The notes below the pieces were generated by a model that searched no databases, was not told the origin of the DNA, and was given only the letters and a program-made list of their open reading frames with translations. DNA of 46,017 nucleotides from Deltaproteobacteria bacterium (GTDB lineage: Bacteria; Desulfobacterota; Desulfuromonadia; Desulfuromonadales; BM103): the NCBI GenBank assembly GCA_024636155.1, contig JAGXHM010000056.1, positions 1-46,017 on the forward strand, read 5' to 3'. Shown in pieces: positions 18,260 through 27,045 of this stretch. The first letter of the stretch is position 1. Each line of letters starts with the position of its first letter. The position numbers were made by a program, and so were the translations under genes.

Positions 18260-19603
18260 ATGGTCTGGAATAAAGAAGAGACATGTAGACGTAGCGAGAT
18301 GCATGCCATTCAACTCGGTCGACTGCAAAAAACGGTCAGTTACGTCTATGAAAAAAATCCACACTACCGGAAGAAGCTCGACGAACTAAAAATTCAACCA
18401 AACGACATCAAGTCTTTAGATGACATCCGCAGACTCCCTTTTACCACCAAACAGGACATCCGCGACAATTATCCTTTCAAACTCTTCACCGCACCGCAGA
18501 AGGAGATAGTCGAGTACCATGCGACCTCCGGGACAACCGGCAAACCCGTAGTGGTTGGCTATACCCGGCAGGATTTGGAAAGCTGGAAAGAGGTCATGGC
18601 CCGAGCCTTTACAGCTGCCGGCATCAACGATAAAGACGTTGTGCAGAACATCTACGGTTATGGCCTTTTTACCGGTGGCCTGGGTGCCCATTATGGTGCG
18701 ATCCATGTCGGTGCGGCTGTCATCCCGATCTCCGGCGGTAACACCCAGCGCCAACTGATGCTGATGAAAGACTTCGGCAGCACCGCTCTCACTTCCACAC
18801 CTTCGTTCCTGATGCATCTGTATGAAGCGGGCAAGGAGCAGGGGATCGACTTCCACAAACTCAAGCTCCGCGTCGGCGTCCTTGGCGCCGAGCCCTGGAG
18901 CGAGGCGATGCGCCACCAGATCCAGGACAAGTTCGGCATCAAGGCCTGTGACATCTACGGGCTCTCCGAAATCATTGGACCTGGTGTTTCCTTCGAATGT
19001 CTGGAGTCGCAACATGGCCTGCACATCAATGAAGACTACTTTTATCCGGAGATTATTGATCCGGTAACCTGCGAGGTCCTCCCTGCAGGCGAGCTTGGCG
19101 AACTGGTCTTTACCACGATTGCCAACCAGGGGCAGCCTTTGTTACGTTTCCGCACCCGCGACATCACCCGCCTCACCTACAGCACCTGTATCTGTGGCCG
19201 GAACCTGGTAAAAATGCAACGAGTCTCCGGGCGCAGCGATGACATGTTGATTATTCGCGGAGTGAACGTTTTTCCTTCGCAGATAGAAGAGATTATTCTC
19301 AAGCGCGAGGGGGTTTCCCCGCACTACATGATCATCGTCGAGCGCAAAGGCGCGATGGACTCCCTGCGCGTCAAGGTTGAGGTCACTGATAATTTTATGG
19401 TAAAAGCCTCTGCTGACATCCTCAAGGGTGCTGAATTCGATATTCTCGAAGATGTCGCAACGGTACATAGCAAAAAACGCAATCTACAGCAGGACATCAA
19501 GGACGTTATCGGCATCAGTGTTAAGGTTGATTTGGTACCGCCCGGCACTATCGCGCGCAGCGAAGGCAAGGCGAAACGGTTGGAAGATCGCCGGCCCAAA
19601 TAA
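18260..19603 (+). CDS. paaK: Phenylacetate-CoA ligase family protein
   Basis: A 447-residue adenylate-forming ligase of the PaaK type, shorter than usual acyl-CoA synthetases. It has the phosphate-binding loop HATSGTTGKP at about 87-96, YGLSEIIGPG, FRTRDIT and GRSDDMLIIRGVNVFPSQIEE, all in the usual PaaK order. It converts phenylacetate, or a close aryl acid, + ATP + CoA to the CoA ester. The ATG at 18260 has an AGGTGG site; a GTG at 18251 is the alternative. Genes of this type very often sit beside iorAB and ACT-domain genes, as here, suggesting salvage of aryl acetates formed from aromatic amino acids. Confidence 0.9.
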   Translation: MVWNKEETCRRSEMHAIQLGRLQKTVSYVYEKNPHYRKKLDELKIQPNDIKSLDDIRRLPFTTKQDIRDNYPFKLFTAPQKEIVEYHATSGTTGKPVVVGYTRQDLESWKEVMARAFTAAGINDKDVVQNIYGYGLFTGGLGAHYGAIHVGAAVIPISGGNTQRQLMLMKDFGSTALTSTPSFLMHLYEAGKEQGIDFHKLKLRVGVLGAEPWSEAMRHQIQDKFGIKACDIYGLSEIIGPGVSFECLESQHGLHINEDYFYPEIIDPVTCEVLPAGELGELVFTTIANQGQPLLRFRTRDITRLTYSTCICGRNLVKMQRVSGRSDDMLIIRGVNVFPSQIEEIILKREGVSPHYMIIVERKGAMDSLRVKVEVTDNFMVKASADILKGAEFDILEDVATVHSKKRNLQQDIKDVIGISVKVDLVPPGTIARSEGKAKRLEDRRPK

Positions 19604-19672
19604 ACGACGATTGAGACAAACAACACGACTTCGGCTCCTTCACAGCAGCCAGTCCACAAGGGAAGGTTTTTA

Positions 19673-21439
19673 ATGAAAAAGATAATTTCCGGCAATGAAG
19701 CCATCGCCTTGGGTTTCGGCGATTCTGGTGGCGTCTTCGCCTCCGGTTACCCTGGCACTCCCAGTACCGAAACCCTCGAAGAAGTCGCCCGACTGGGCGA
19801 AGTCTACTGCGAGTGGGCACCGAATGAAAAAGTGGCTCTTGAGTCAGCAATTGGCGGATCTATCGCTGGTGGGCGATCCCTCTCAACCATGAAACATGTC
19901 GGGGTTAATGTCGCTGCTGATGCTTTACTGACACTGACCTACACCGGTGTCAACGCCGGCTTGATTCTTATGGTCTCTGACGACCCTGGCATGCACTCCT
20001 CACAAAATGAACAGGACAGTCGTAACTATGCCAAGTTTGCCAAGGTACCGATGCTTGATCCATCCGATTCTCAAGAGGCCTACGACTTCGTCAAGGTCGG
20101 CTTCGAAATTTCCGAGCAATTTGATACGCCACTGATGCTGCGCACCACGACACGAATCTCACACGCCAAAGGTGTGGTTATACAACAAGATAAAATTGCT
20201 CCGCAGATTGGTGAGTGGGTCAAGGATGTGCCTAAATACGTCATGCTGCCTAACTTTGGCAAACTCAAACATATTGAAGTCGAAGCACGGCTGCTCAAAC
20301 TTCAGGAATATGCTGAGACCACGCCTTTAAACCGAATTGAGATGAGAGAGACCGAATTAGGTATCATCACCTCTGGTGTTGCATACCAGCATGTACGCGA
20401 AGCATGCCCTGATGCCTCAGTACTGAAGCTGGGAATGATTCATCCCCTCCCGGCGCGGAAGATCCGCGAGTTTGCCAAGAGTGTCAAGCGTCTGGTGATC
20501 GTTGAAGAGATGGATGCTATCTTCGAAGAACAGATCCGTGCCATGGGCATCGACGTTGAAATCGGCAAGAACAAACTGCCGCTCTGCGGTGAGATTAATG
20601 CCGACATCATCCGCACTGCCCTCGAACTAACCGTGACCGGGGCCACCCCCCCTGTGGAAGGGCTGCCACAACGCCCGCCGGTGTTCTGCCCCAGCTGTGC
20701 CCACCGAGGCCTTTTTACCATCCTCAGCAAACTCAAGGTCTTTGTCTCCGGTGATATTGGTTGCTATACACTGGGAGCGCTACCGCCAATGAGCGCCATG
20801 CATTCGGTAATCGACATGGGTGCCAGTATCAGCGCCGCCCACGGTATGGCTAAGGTCAATGCGATTGCTGGGCGTGATGAAAAGCCGGTCGCTGTCATCG
20901 GCGATTCGACCTTTTTCCATTCAGGAATGACTGGTCTGATGAGCATGGCCTACAATGGTGGCAATGCCCTGGTTATTATTATGGATAATCGCACCACCGG
21001 CATGACCGGTGGTCAGGAAAACCCCGGTAGCGGTGTGACCCTGCAAGGCATTCCGGCTCGTCAGGTCGAAATGGTCCCACTGGTTAAAGCACTGGGCATC
21101 GATAATGTCGCAGAGCTCAACGCCTATGATCTCAAAGAGACAGAAGCGGCGATCAAAAAAGGATTGGAGACTCCAGGACCCTACGTACTGATCGACAAGA
21201 ACCCCTGCATTCTGCGCTACAAGATCCGCAAACCCGCCATGAACGTTGACGAGGAGAAGTGCACCGGGTGCCGGGCTTGCCTGAAAGTAACCTGTATGGC
21301 CCTGGGTCTGATCACCGTTGGCGAAAAACAGAAGGTGCGAGTCGACCCCAACGTCTGTAACGGCTGCGGTATCTGTATGCAGATGTGTAAATTCGATGCG
21401 ATGCACACGCTTGAGGGAGAAAACAATGCAAATCTTTAA
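19673..21439 (+). CDS. iorA: Indolepyruvate ferredoxin oxidoreductase, alpha subunit
   Basis: A 588-residue thiamine-pyrophosphate enzyme. The N-terminal domain holds SGYPGTPSTE; the central part holds CPSCAHRG, GDIGCYTLGALPP and the TPP/magnesium motif GDSTFFHSGMTGL. The C-terminal end has two ferredoxin-type clusters, CTGCRACLKVTC and CNGCGICMQMC. With IorB it oxidatively decarboxylates aryl pyruvates to aryl-acetyl-CoA and reduces ferredoxin. It overlaps iorB by 14 bases. It lies just downstream of the phenylacetate-CoA ligase gene, so phenylpyruvate-like substrates are likely. Confidence 0.95.
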   Translation: MKKIISGNEAIALGFGDSGGVFASGYPGTPSTETLEEVARLGEVYCEWAPNEKVALESAIGGSIAGGRSLSTMKHVGVNVAADALLTLTYTGVNAGLILMVSDDPGMHSSQNEQDSRNYAKFAKVPMLDPSDSQEAYDFVKVGFEISEQFDTPLMLRTTTRISHAKGVVIQQDKIAPQIGEWVKDVPKYVMLPNFGKLKHIEVEARLLKLQEYAETTPLNRIEMRETELGIITSGVAYQHVREACPDASVLKLGMIHPLPARKIREFAKSVKRLVIVEEMDAIFEEQIRAMGIDVEIGKNKLPLCGEINADIIRTALELTVTGATPPVEGLPQRPPVFCPSCAHRGLFTILSKLKVFVSGDIGCYTLGALPPMSAMHSVIDMGASISAAHGMAKVNAIAGRDEKPVAVIGDSTFFHSGMTGLMSMAYNGGNALVIIMDNRTTGMTGGQENPGSGVTLQGIPARQVEMVPLVKALGIDNVAELNAYDLKETEAAIKKGLETPGPYVLIDKNPCILRYKIRKPAMNVDEEKCTGCRACLKVTCMALGLITVGEKQKVRVDPNVCNGCGICMQMCKFDAMHTLEGENNANL

Positions 21440-21998
21440 TATTGTTATTGCCGGTGTCGGTGGTCAGGGCGTTTTGATGGCTTCCAAGGTTCTCGCCGAA
21501 AGTGCCCTGGTCAGTGGCATGGACGTTAAGCAGAACGAAGTTCACGGCATGGCCCAGCGTGGCGGCAGCGTCATCAGCTTTGTTCGTATCGGTGACCAGG
21601 TCAACTCGCCGGTGGTTATGCCCGGAAGTGCCGATCTGCTCATCTCCTTCGAACCTCTGGAGGCCTTGCGCTATATTCACTATCTCAAGCCTGGTGGTCG
21701 TCTGATTTACAGCAAGGTTTCGATTAACCCCAGCACTGTGGCATCCGGACTGGCGATCTATCCCGATGATGTTGAGCAACAGATTGCTGCCATCTGTGCC
21801 GAAGCACAAGGCATTGAAGCCCTCGCCATAGCCCGTGAAGCTGGCAACGGCAAGGCGGTTAATATGGTGATGGTCGGCTCAGTCATGAAACATCTCCCTC
21901 TCAAGGAAGAGGTTATCACTGAAGTTGTGAAAAAGATCTCGCAAGGCAAAGGGGTCGAGGTAAATTTGAAGGCTCTGGCTGGTGGTGCAGCAGCGTAA
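21426..21998 (+). CDS. iorB: Indolepyruvate ferredoxin oxidoreductase, beta subunit
   Basis: A 190-residue gamma-type subunit with AGVGGQGVLMASKVLAE near the N-terminus and the usual NEVHGMAQRGGSV and GSADLLISFEPLEALRY. I chose the ATG at 21426 with GAGGGAG upstream; the longer frame from 21318 lies inside iorA. It completes the two-subunit enzyme with IorA. Confidence 0.94.
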   Translation: MQIFNIVIAGVGGQGVLMASKVLAESALVSGMDVKQNEVHGMAQRGGSVISFVRIGDQVNSPVVMPGSADLLISFEPLEALRYIHYLKPGGRLIYSKVSINPSTVASGLAIYPDDVEQQIAAICAEAQGIEALAIAREAGNGKAVNMVMVGSVMKHLPLKEEVITEVVKKISQGKGVEVNLKALAGGAAA

Positions 21999-22032
21999 TT
22001 TTTGAGGCATGGATAGATCAAAAGTAAAAAAT

Positions 22033-22172
22033 AAAAGCGAAACGCAAAGTCGCAAAGGGAAAAGAAAGGCGCAAAGTTTTTTTGATTTTAAAATAAAACC
22101 TGTTTTTCTTTGTGTCTTTCCCAGCTTTCCTTTGCGTCTGGTTGAGCGCAGCGAACGAGCGTTAATCTTTAG
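22033..22172. repeat. Long imperfect palindrome, copy B
   Basis: This lies between iorB and the first ACT gene. It begins AAAAGCGAAACGCAAAGTCGC. Its second half, CTTTGTGTCTTTCCC and CCTTTGCGTCTGGTTGAGCGC, mirrors the start, and it ends AGCGAACGAGCGTTAATCTTTAG. It matches copy A at 6424-6566 in both arms and ending, with a different central loop. It may fold into a long hairpin in the transcript. Confidence 0.7.
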
Positions 22173-22215
22173 GTTGGTTTAAACTGTTTCTAAGCAGGAG
22201 AAAAGGGAGTTTATC

Positions 22216-22665
22216 ATGAAACAGACCTTAAAACAGATCTCAATCTTCCTGGAAAATGCGCCAGGCCGGTTATACGAAGCAACCCAGGCCCTTGGCGAGG
22301 CAGGTCTCAATCTGAGGTCGCTCTCGATTAGCGATGTTTCCGGATTCGGGGTATTGAGAATCCTGATCTCCGATGTTGCCAAGGCACGCCGGGTCATCAT
22401 GGAAAAACAGCTCCCGGCCCGAGTGGACGAGGTGGTAGCAGCGGAAATCAGCGACACCCCGGGAAGCCTGGCAAAGACCCTCAAGGTGCTGATGCAAAAC
22501 AAAGTCAACGTTGACTACATGTACGCCCTGGCGGGGACCTCTTCGGGGAAGGCCGTCATGGTTTTCAGCTTCAGCGACAATGACCTGGCAATCAAATTAC
22601 TGCAGGACAACAACATTAAAATCCTTGATGCCGAATCCTTCGGGATCCTCGAGAGTCCAGTCTAG
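22216..22665 (+). CDS. Tandem ACT-domain protein, copy 1
   Basis: A 149-residue protein made of two ACT domains: residues 1 to about 68 (QISIFLENAPGRLYEATQAL) and about 72 to 145 (EISDTPGSLAKTLKVL). ACT domains bind amino acids. Free-standing double-ACT proteins of this kind often accompany phenylacetate-CoA ligase and iorAB genes and are thought to sense an amino acid or the pathway acid. The same gene type follows again at 23695, with a similar partner gene. No catalytic residues are seen. Confidence 0.9.
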   Translation: MKQTLKQISIFLENAPGRLYEATQALGEAGLNLRSLSISDVSGFGVLRILISDVAKARRVIMEKQLPARVDEVVAAEISDTPGSLAKTLKVLMQNKVNVDYMYALAGTSSGKAVMVFSFSDNDLAIKLLQDNNIKILDAESFGILESPV

Positions 22666-22708
22666 TCACGGCCCGAAGTCCGGGCTGACGATTCAAGGAG
22701 AAGATCAG

Positions 22709-23650
22709 ATGGGTGAAACGAACTACCGTCCGAAAAAATTTGCTGTCATCGGTGCTGGCCCCGTCGGAGGAATAGTCGCAGCCTTTCTTGCCAGGGGTGG
22801 GTACGAGGTCACGCTTTGCGATATTCTCCCGGAATTGCTTGCTCCGGCCCTCGAACCAGGGATCCTGCTCGAAGGTGCAGATAACTTTCAAGCCAGAGTG
22901 ACTCGCACGACAACCCGGCTCGATGAGCTTCTCAATGATCCACCGGATGTCATTTTCATTACCGTGAAAGCAACGGTGCTACCACTGATTGCTTCAGCCC
23001 TTGAGGACTTTGCCGCCGAAGGACGCTACGTCGTCAGCTGGCAGAACGGTATTGATACCGAGCTGGAACTGGCCAAGCATCTTGGCAACAAGACAGTGAT
23101 GCGCGGGGTCGTTAATTTCGGCTGTGTTCCTCTCTCTCCTGCACACATCCGTCTGGCCTTTCATAACCGTCCCCATTACCTGCAGGAGCTCGACCCGGCA
23201 TCCAAGGCCGCGGCTGCCGGTATCTGTCAGGTTTTGACTGAGTGTGGTCTCGACACCCAGCACAGTGACCAGATTACTAATATGGTCTGGCGCAAGACGG
23301 TCCTCAATGCCTGCATGAATCCAATATGCGCCGTAACCGGCATGACCATGGTTGAGATTATCAATGACCCAATCACTTTCAACCTGGTTGATGCGCTAAT
23401 CAAGGAAGGGATTGCGGTTGCCCGTACCAATGAGTTTTCTCTCGGCTCAAATTATTACCCTTACGCTATCAACTACATAAAAAATGCCGGTAATCACAAA
23501 CCTTCGATGCTTCAGGATATCGAGGCAAAGAGGCGCACCGAGGTTGATTACATCAACGGCAAAATTATCAAATATGGAGCGCAAGCCGGTATCCCTACCC
23601 CCTACAACAACATGATCCGGGGGCTGGTCAAGGCCCTTGAGCCGAAGTGA
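22709..23650 (+). CDS. Ketopantoate-reductase-like 2-hydroxyacid dehydrogenase, copy 1
   Basis: A 313-residue protein of the PanE/ApbA family. The NAD(P)-binding loop is GAGPVG at 15-20. The catalytic lysine-asparagine pair is K196 and N200 (WRKTVLNACMNP), and SMLQDIEAKRRTEVDYING carries the conserved late Ser and Glu. All key PanE residues are present. The family includes ketopantoate reductase and also D-2-hydroxyacid dehydrogenases, such as D-mandelate dehydrogenase and 2-hydroxyisocaproate dehydrogenase. In a 2-oxoacid catabolic cluster the latter role fits better than pantothenate synthesis. The ATG at 22709 has AAGGAG upstream. Confidence 0.88.
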   Translation: MGETNYRPKKFAVIGAGPVGGIVAAFLARGGYEVTLCDILPELLAPALEPGILLEGADNFQARVTRTTTRLDELLNDPPDVIFITVKATVLPLIASALEDFAAEGRYVVSWQNGIDTELELAKHLGNKTVMRGVVNFGCVPLSPAHIRLAFHNRPHYLQELDPASKAAAAGICQVLTECGLDTQHSDQITNMVWRKTVLNACMNPICAVTGMTMVEIINDPITFNLVDALIKEGIAVARTNEFSLGSNYYPYAINYIKNAGNHKPSMLQDIEAKRRTEVDYINGKIIKYGAQAGIPTPYNNMIRGLVKALEPK

Positions 23651-23694
23651 CCCGAACGGCTCTCCGTGAATCATGCAGAGCAAGGAACGTTGTC

Positions 23695-24141
23695 ATGAAA
23701 TTAAAACAGTTATCGATTCCCCTGGAAAATTCCCCGGGTCGATTGCACGATGTCACCAAGGCGTTGGGCGAGGCAGGTATCAATCTCAGGGCTCACTGTA
23801 TCTGCGATTCGACTCACGACTTCGGCGTGCTGAGGATTCTGGTCTCTGACCTGTCCAGAGCGCGAGGCGTCATTATGGAAAGGTATATTCCGGCCCGTGT
23901 TGATGATGTCATCGCCGTTGAGATTGAAGACACTCCTGGCAGCCTGGCGCAGCTCCTCAGCCTCTTTCTGGGAACCAAAGTCAATGTCGAGTACATGTAT
24001 GCAGTCGCTGGCGCAAACCTGGAAAAAGCGATCATGGTTTTTCATTTTAGCGCTATTGATCAGGCCATTACGATTCTCGAGAAAGCTGGAGTAAAGCTGC
24101 TTGATGCAAAATCCTTTGGCATTCTGGTAGGAGAGGAATAG
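23695..24141 (+). CDS. Tandem ACT-domain protein, copy 2
   Basis: A 148-residue double-ACT protein clearly homologous to the one at 22216: the N-termini share the LKQxSIxLEN(A/S)PGRL pattern, and both end in a SFGIL motif. The start is the ATG at 23695 after AAGGA. It lies between the two ketopantoate-reductase-like genes, so the unit ACT+reductase is present twice. It probably binds a related but different amino acid or acid. Confidence 0.9.
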   Translation: MKLKQLSIPLENSPGRLHDVTKALGEAGINLRAHCICDSTHDFGVLRILVSDLSRARGVIMERYIPARVDDVIAVEIEDTPGSLAQLLSLFLGTKVNVEYMYAVAGANLEKAIMVFHFSAIDQAITILEKAGVKLLDAKSFGILVGEE

Positions 24142-24249
24142 CACCCGGTTGCCAGGCTAAAGACTTTTCAATAGATAAAGGGTTTCTTTGCCAGACCATC
24201 CGATTGTTCATGGTCTGTTCGTTGCACCAGGTGACTCAGGGAGTCTGAT

Positions 24250-25191
24250 ATGCAGGAAAAAACCGATTACAGACCACAGAAATTTGCCGTGGTCGGCGCC
24301 GGACCGGTCGGTTGTATCGTTGCCGCGTTTCTCTCCCGGGGAGGCTATGAGGTCACACTCTGCGATGTCCAGACGATCCTTTTGGAAGAAGCGATGGATC
24401 CGGGGATCCTCCTTTCGGGCACTGATAGCTTCCAGGCCAGAGTGGCGAAAGTGACAACCCGGGTCGATCAACTGGCCTATGATCCGCCAGATGTCGTCAT
24501 CGTCACGGTCAAGGCGACAGCCCTGCCGATCATTTCCTCCGCCCTGGAGGGCATTGTTGGCGAGGGCTGCTACGTGGTCAGTTGGCAAAACGGCATTGAC
24601 ACCGAACTGGTTCTTGCCGAACGGCTCGGGAAAAAGCACGTGATGCGGGCGGTGGTCAACTACGGCTGCATTCTGGATGGACCAGCAAAGGTCGAGTTGG
24701 TCTTCCACCATCGTCCCCACTACCTGCAAGAGCTGGACCCAGACTCAAAAGAAGCTGCACTTGGGATCTGTCATGCTCTAACCGAATGTGGCCTCGACAC
24801 GCACCACACCAACCAGATCCGCAACATGGTCTGGAGCAAGACAGTCAATAACTCCTGTATGAACGCTGTCTGCGCTGTTACCGGCAAGACCATGTTCGAA
24901 GTCATCAACGACCCGATTGTTTCTAGTCTGGTTGACTCTTTATTAAAGGAAGGGGTCAAGGTAGCCCGAGCCAATGAAATGATGCTGGGGCCGGATTACT
25001 ACCTCGATTGTCTCGACTACATCAAGGATGCCGGGCATCATAAGCCATCCATGCTGCAGGATATAGAAGCGAAGCGCCAAACTGAAATCGATTATATCAA
25101 TGGCAAGATCATTGAATATGGCGACCGGGCTGGTGTGCCTACACCTTACAATTCGACCTTGCGAAGCTTGGTCAAGGCACTTGAGACATGA
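24250..25191 (+). CDS. Ketopantoate-reductase-like 2-hydroxyacid dehydrogenase, copy 2
   Basis: A 313-residue homologue of the protein at 22709, of the same length and with shared segments such as YVVSWQNGIDTEL and PHYLQELDP. The nucleotide loop is GAGPVG, the catalytic pair K197/N201 (WSKTVNNSCMN), and the late SMLQDIEAKRQTEIDYING segment is intact. Both copies therefore look catalytically competent. Differences cluster in the middle of the chain, for example NFGCVPLSP versus NYGCILDGP, which may alter substrate choice. The start ATG has GGGAG upstream. Confidence 0.88.
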   Translation: MQEKTDYRPQKFAVVGAGPVGCIVAAFLSRGGYEVTLCDVQTILLEEAMDPGILLSGTDSFQARVAKVTTRVDQLAYDPPDVVIVTVKATALPIISSALEGIVGEGCYVVSWQNGIDTELVLAERLGKKHVMRAVVNYGCILDGPAKVELVFHHRPHYLQELDPDSKEAALGICHALTECGLDTHHTNQIRNMVWSKTVNNSCMNAVCAVTGKTMFEVINDPIVSSLVDSLLKEGVKVARANEMMLGPDYYLDCLDYIKDAGHHKPSMLQDIEAKRQTEIDYINGKIIEYGDRAGVPTPYNSTLRSLVKALET

Positions 25192-25262
25192 AAGCGGAAG
25201 TGCACGTTTTGATTACTTAAAGTAAAAATAAAACATTGTTTTCATTATTGAGAAGGCCTTTC

Positions 25263-25291
25263 TTGACTGGAGCGGTATGTAACGTTATTCT
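25263..25291 (+). promoter_or_regulatory. Putative sigma-70 promoter of the TRAP operon
   Basis: TTGACT (25263-25268) and TATTCT (25286-25291) are separated by 17 bases, about 100 bases upstream of the dctP start. This suggests that the transporter genes can be transcribed separately from the upstream cluster. Confidence 0.55.
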
Positions 25292-25391
25292 GTTCAGGAT
25301 TAAAGCGATAATTGTTCGTTCTGGCCATAACTGTCACAAAGCCTTGCGCCAAATAAGTGGCCCAGGTCAACTACCCGCTAGGAGGTTCGTA

Positions 25392-26441
25392 ATGAAAAAA
25401 ATCTTTGTCGTGTTTCCTCTGCTTGCCCTGCTGATTGTCAGCATGTTGGCCAGCCCTGTGCTCGCTGCCGAAGCCAAAAAAGACCCATTGGCTAACTGGG
25501 CGACCAAGTTCGACTTTTCCAAGGCCGAGTACACCTACATTCTGTCAAACATCTCTCATCCTGTTATTCAAGGCGTTGCCAACGGCTACAACTTTCGTGA
25601 TTCGCTCTGGGAAAAATCTAACGGTCGGATCTATGTCGACTACCGCCCGCTGGCACAACTCGGCGGCGAAAAGGACGTTATCTCCAAGCTGAAACTTGGT
25701 GCGGTCCAGGGAATGCTGTCCTCTTCCGTTGCCTCGGCTAACATCGCCGACAAACTTGGCATCGTCAACCTGCCTTACGTTGTCGACACCTACGATAAGC
25801 TCGACCAGTTCCGCGGTGACCCTGCTCTCTGGGGCCCCTACAGCAACTCTGCACAATCAGCCGGCCTGATGGTTGCTGATATCGTCAATTACGGTCAGTA
25901 CGGCTGGGCCACCACGACTCCGGTGCGCAACCTGGATGATGCAAAAACCGTTAACTTCCGTATCGCTGAAGCACCAGTCAACATCGATGTGTACAATGCA
26001 TGGGGCGCTAAATTTACGGTCATGCCTTGGCCAGATGTCCCGCAGGCGCTGCAGACTGGCGTGATCAACGGTCTCGACCATACAGCGATCGTCTGCAATA
26101 TTACCAAAAAATTCACCATCGCCAAATACTTCACCGAGCTCAACTATGCGCAAGGACTCTTCGTCCACCTGGTTAACAAGAAATGGTTCAACAAACTCCC
26201 GGCTGACCTGCAAAAAGTATTCATCGAGGTCCTCGAAGAGGAGAGCGCCAAGACCCGTGCCCTGACCAGGGTGCAGCATGATGAGCAGATCGCCAAAGCC
26301 AAAGAAGCTGGCGTCGAATTCATCTCCCTGTCAGCAGCTGACAAGGCGCAATTGATCGAAGACGCCAAGCCGGTTTACGCCAGCTGGGGCGAAAAAATCG
26401 GTATGGATTACCTGAATACCGTTCGTTCAACTCTCAAATAA
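25392..26441 (+). CDS. dctP: TRAP transporter substrate-binding protein (DctP family)
   Basis: A 349-residue periplasmic binding protein. A Sec signal peptide (MKKIFVVFPLLALLIVSMLA, then cleavage near VLA-A) precedes a DctP fold with SNISHPVIQG, a LAQLGGEKDVISKLKLGAVQ segment, and the substrate-binding arginine region VNFRIAEAP followed by MPWPDVPQALQTGVINGLD. That arginine normally grips a carboxylate, so the ligand is an organic acid. The ATG at 25392 has a perfect AGGAGG. The frame reaching 25236 is not supported by a leader. It works with DctQ and DctM below. Confidence 0.93.
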   Translation: MKKIFVVFPLLALLIVSMLASPVLAAEAKKDPLANWATKFDFSKAEYTYILSNISHPVIQGVANGYNFRDSLWEKSNGRIYVDYRPLAQLGGEKDVISKLKLGAVQGMLSSSVASANIADKLGIVNLPYVVDTYDKLDQFRGDPALWGPYSNSAQSAGLMVADIVNYGQYGWATTTPVRNLDDAKTVNFRIAEAPVNIDVYNAWGAKFTVMPWPDVPQALQTGVINGLDHTAIVCNITKKFTIAKYFTELNYAQGLFVHLVNKKWFNKLPADLQKVFIEVLEEESAKTRALTRVQHDEQIAKAKEAGVEFISLSAADKAQLIEDAKPVYASWGEKIGMDYLNTVRSTLK

Positions 26442-26460
26442 TATTAATCATTTTCATCAC

Positions 26461-26483
26461 GCCGGGGAGCCTTGCTCCCCGGC
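26461..26483 (+). terminator. Strong hairpin between dctP and dctQ
   Basis: A perfect 10-bp GC-rich stem (GCCGGGGAGC/GCTCCCCGGC) with a 3-base loop lies 20 bases after the dctP stop. There is no long T run, so it is more likely a partial terminator or mRNA-stabilising structure that keeps binding-protein expression above that of the membrane subunits. Confidence 0.7.
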
Positions 26484-26506
26484 GACTTTATATTTAAAGG
26501 GCCTGC

Positions 26507-27004
26507 ATGTTGAGAAGAGTCTTTGATAAGGTCGATCGTTCCTTTACCATCATTGAGGACTGGACGTTATTGTTGTCGGTCTGTATTGCCCTGGTCGTCG
26601 CCATGGCCAATGTGCTGCTGCGCAAGTTGACGTCTGATGTCAACCTCTACTGGTCAGACGAGGTGGTACGCAAGACGATCTACATCACCACCTACATCGG
26701 TTGCATTGTGGCAGTGCGCAACCGCTCTTTGATCTGCATCGATGCCCTGCCGCAGATGGTGCCGGGTCTAAAGAAACCTCTGGCCTTCTTCTCCCATCTG
26801 GCGGTGCTGATCTTTGCCACCTGCATGATCTACCTTGGCGGAACGATGACCTACTTGATGTACCTCGACAAATATGCCAAGACGTCCAGCCTGCAGCTCC
26901 CCGAGTGGATTTTCTACGCAGTGCTGCCCCTGATGGGAGTGATGATGTTCCTGCGTACCTTGATGGTGGCGATTGACGACTGGAAGGAGGGGGCAAAGAA
27001 GTAA
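26507..27004 (+). CDS. dctQ: TRAP transporter small membrane subunit (DctQ family)
   Basis: A 165-residue protein with four predicted membrane segments (around residues 20-40, 58-75, 92-115 and 132-152). The conserved WSDEVVRKTIYITTYIGCIV region is typical of DctQ. It couples to the large subunit in the sodium-driven uptake of an acid. Confidence 0.9.
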   Translation: MLRRVFDKVDRSFTIIEDWTLLLSVCIALVVAMANVLLRKLTSDVNLYWSDEVVRKTIYITTYIGCIVAVRNRSLICIDALPQMVPGLKKPLAFFSHLAVLIFATCMIYLGGTMTYLMYLDKYAKTSSLQLPEWIFYAVLPLMGVMMFLRTLMVAIDDWKEGAKK

Positions 27005-27045
27005 GCCGGATGGATTGCCCTCCTGCCTGCCCTGCCTGAATCCTT

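Noticed and set aside
22709-25191. Pantothenate biosynthesis genes
   Set aside because: Two adjacent copies with ACT partners inside a 2-oxoacid catabolic array, and no panB or panC nearby, make this unlikely although the fold is the same.
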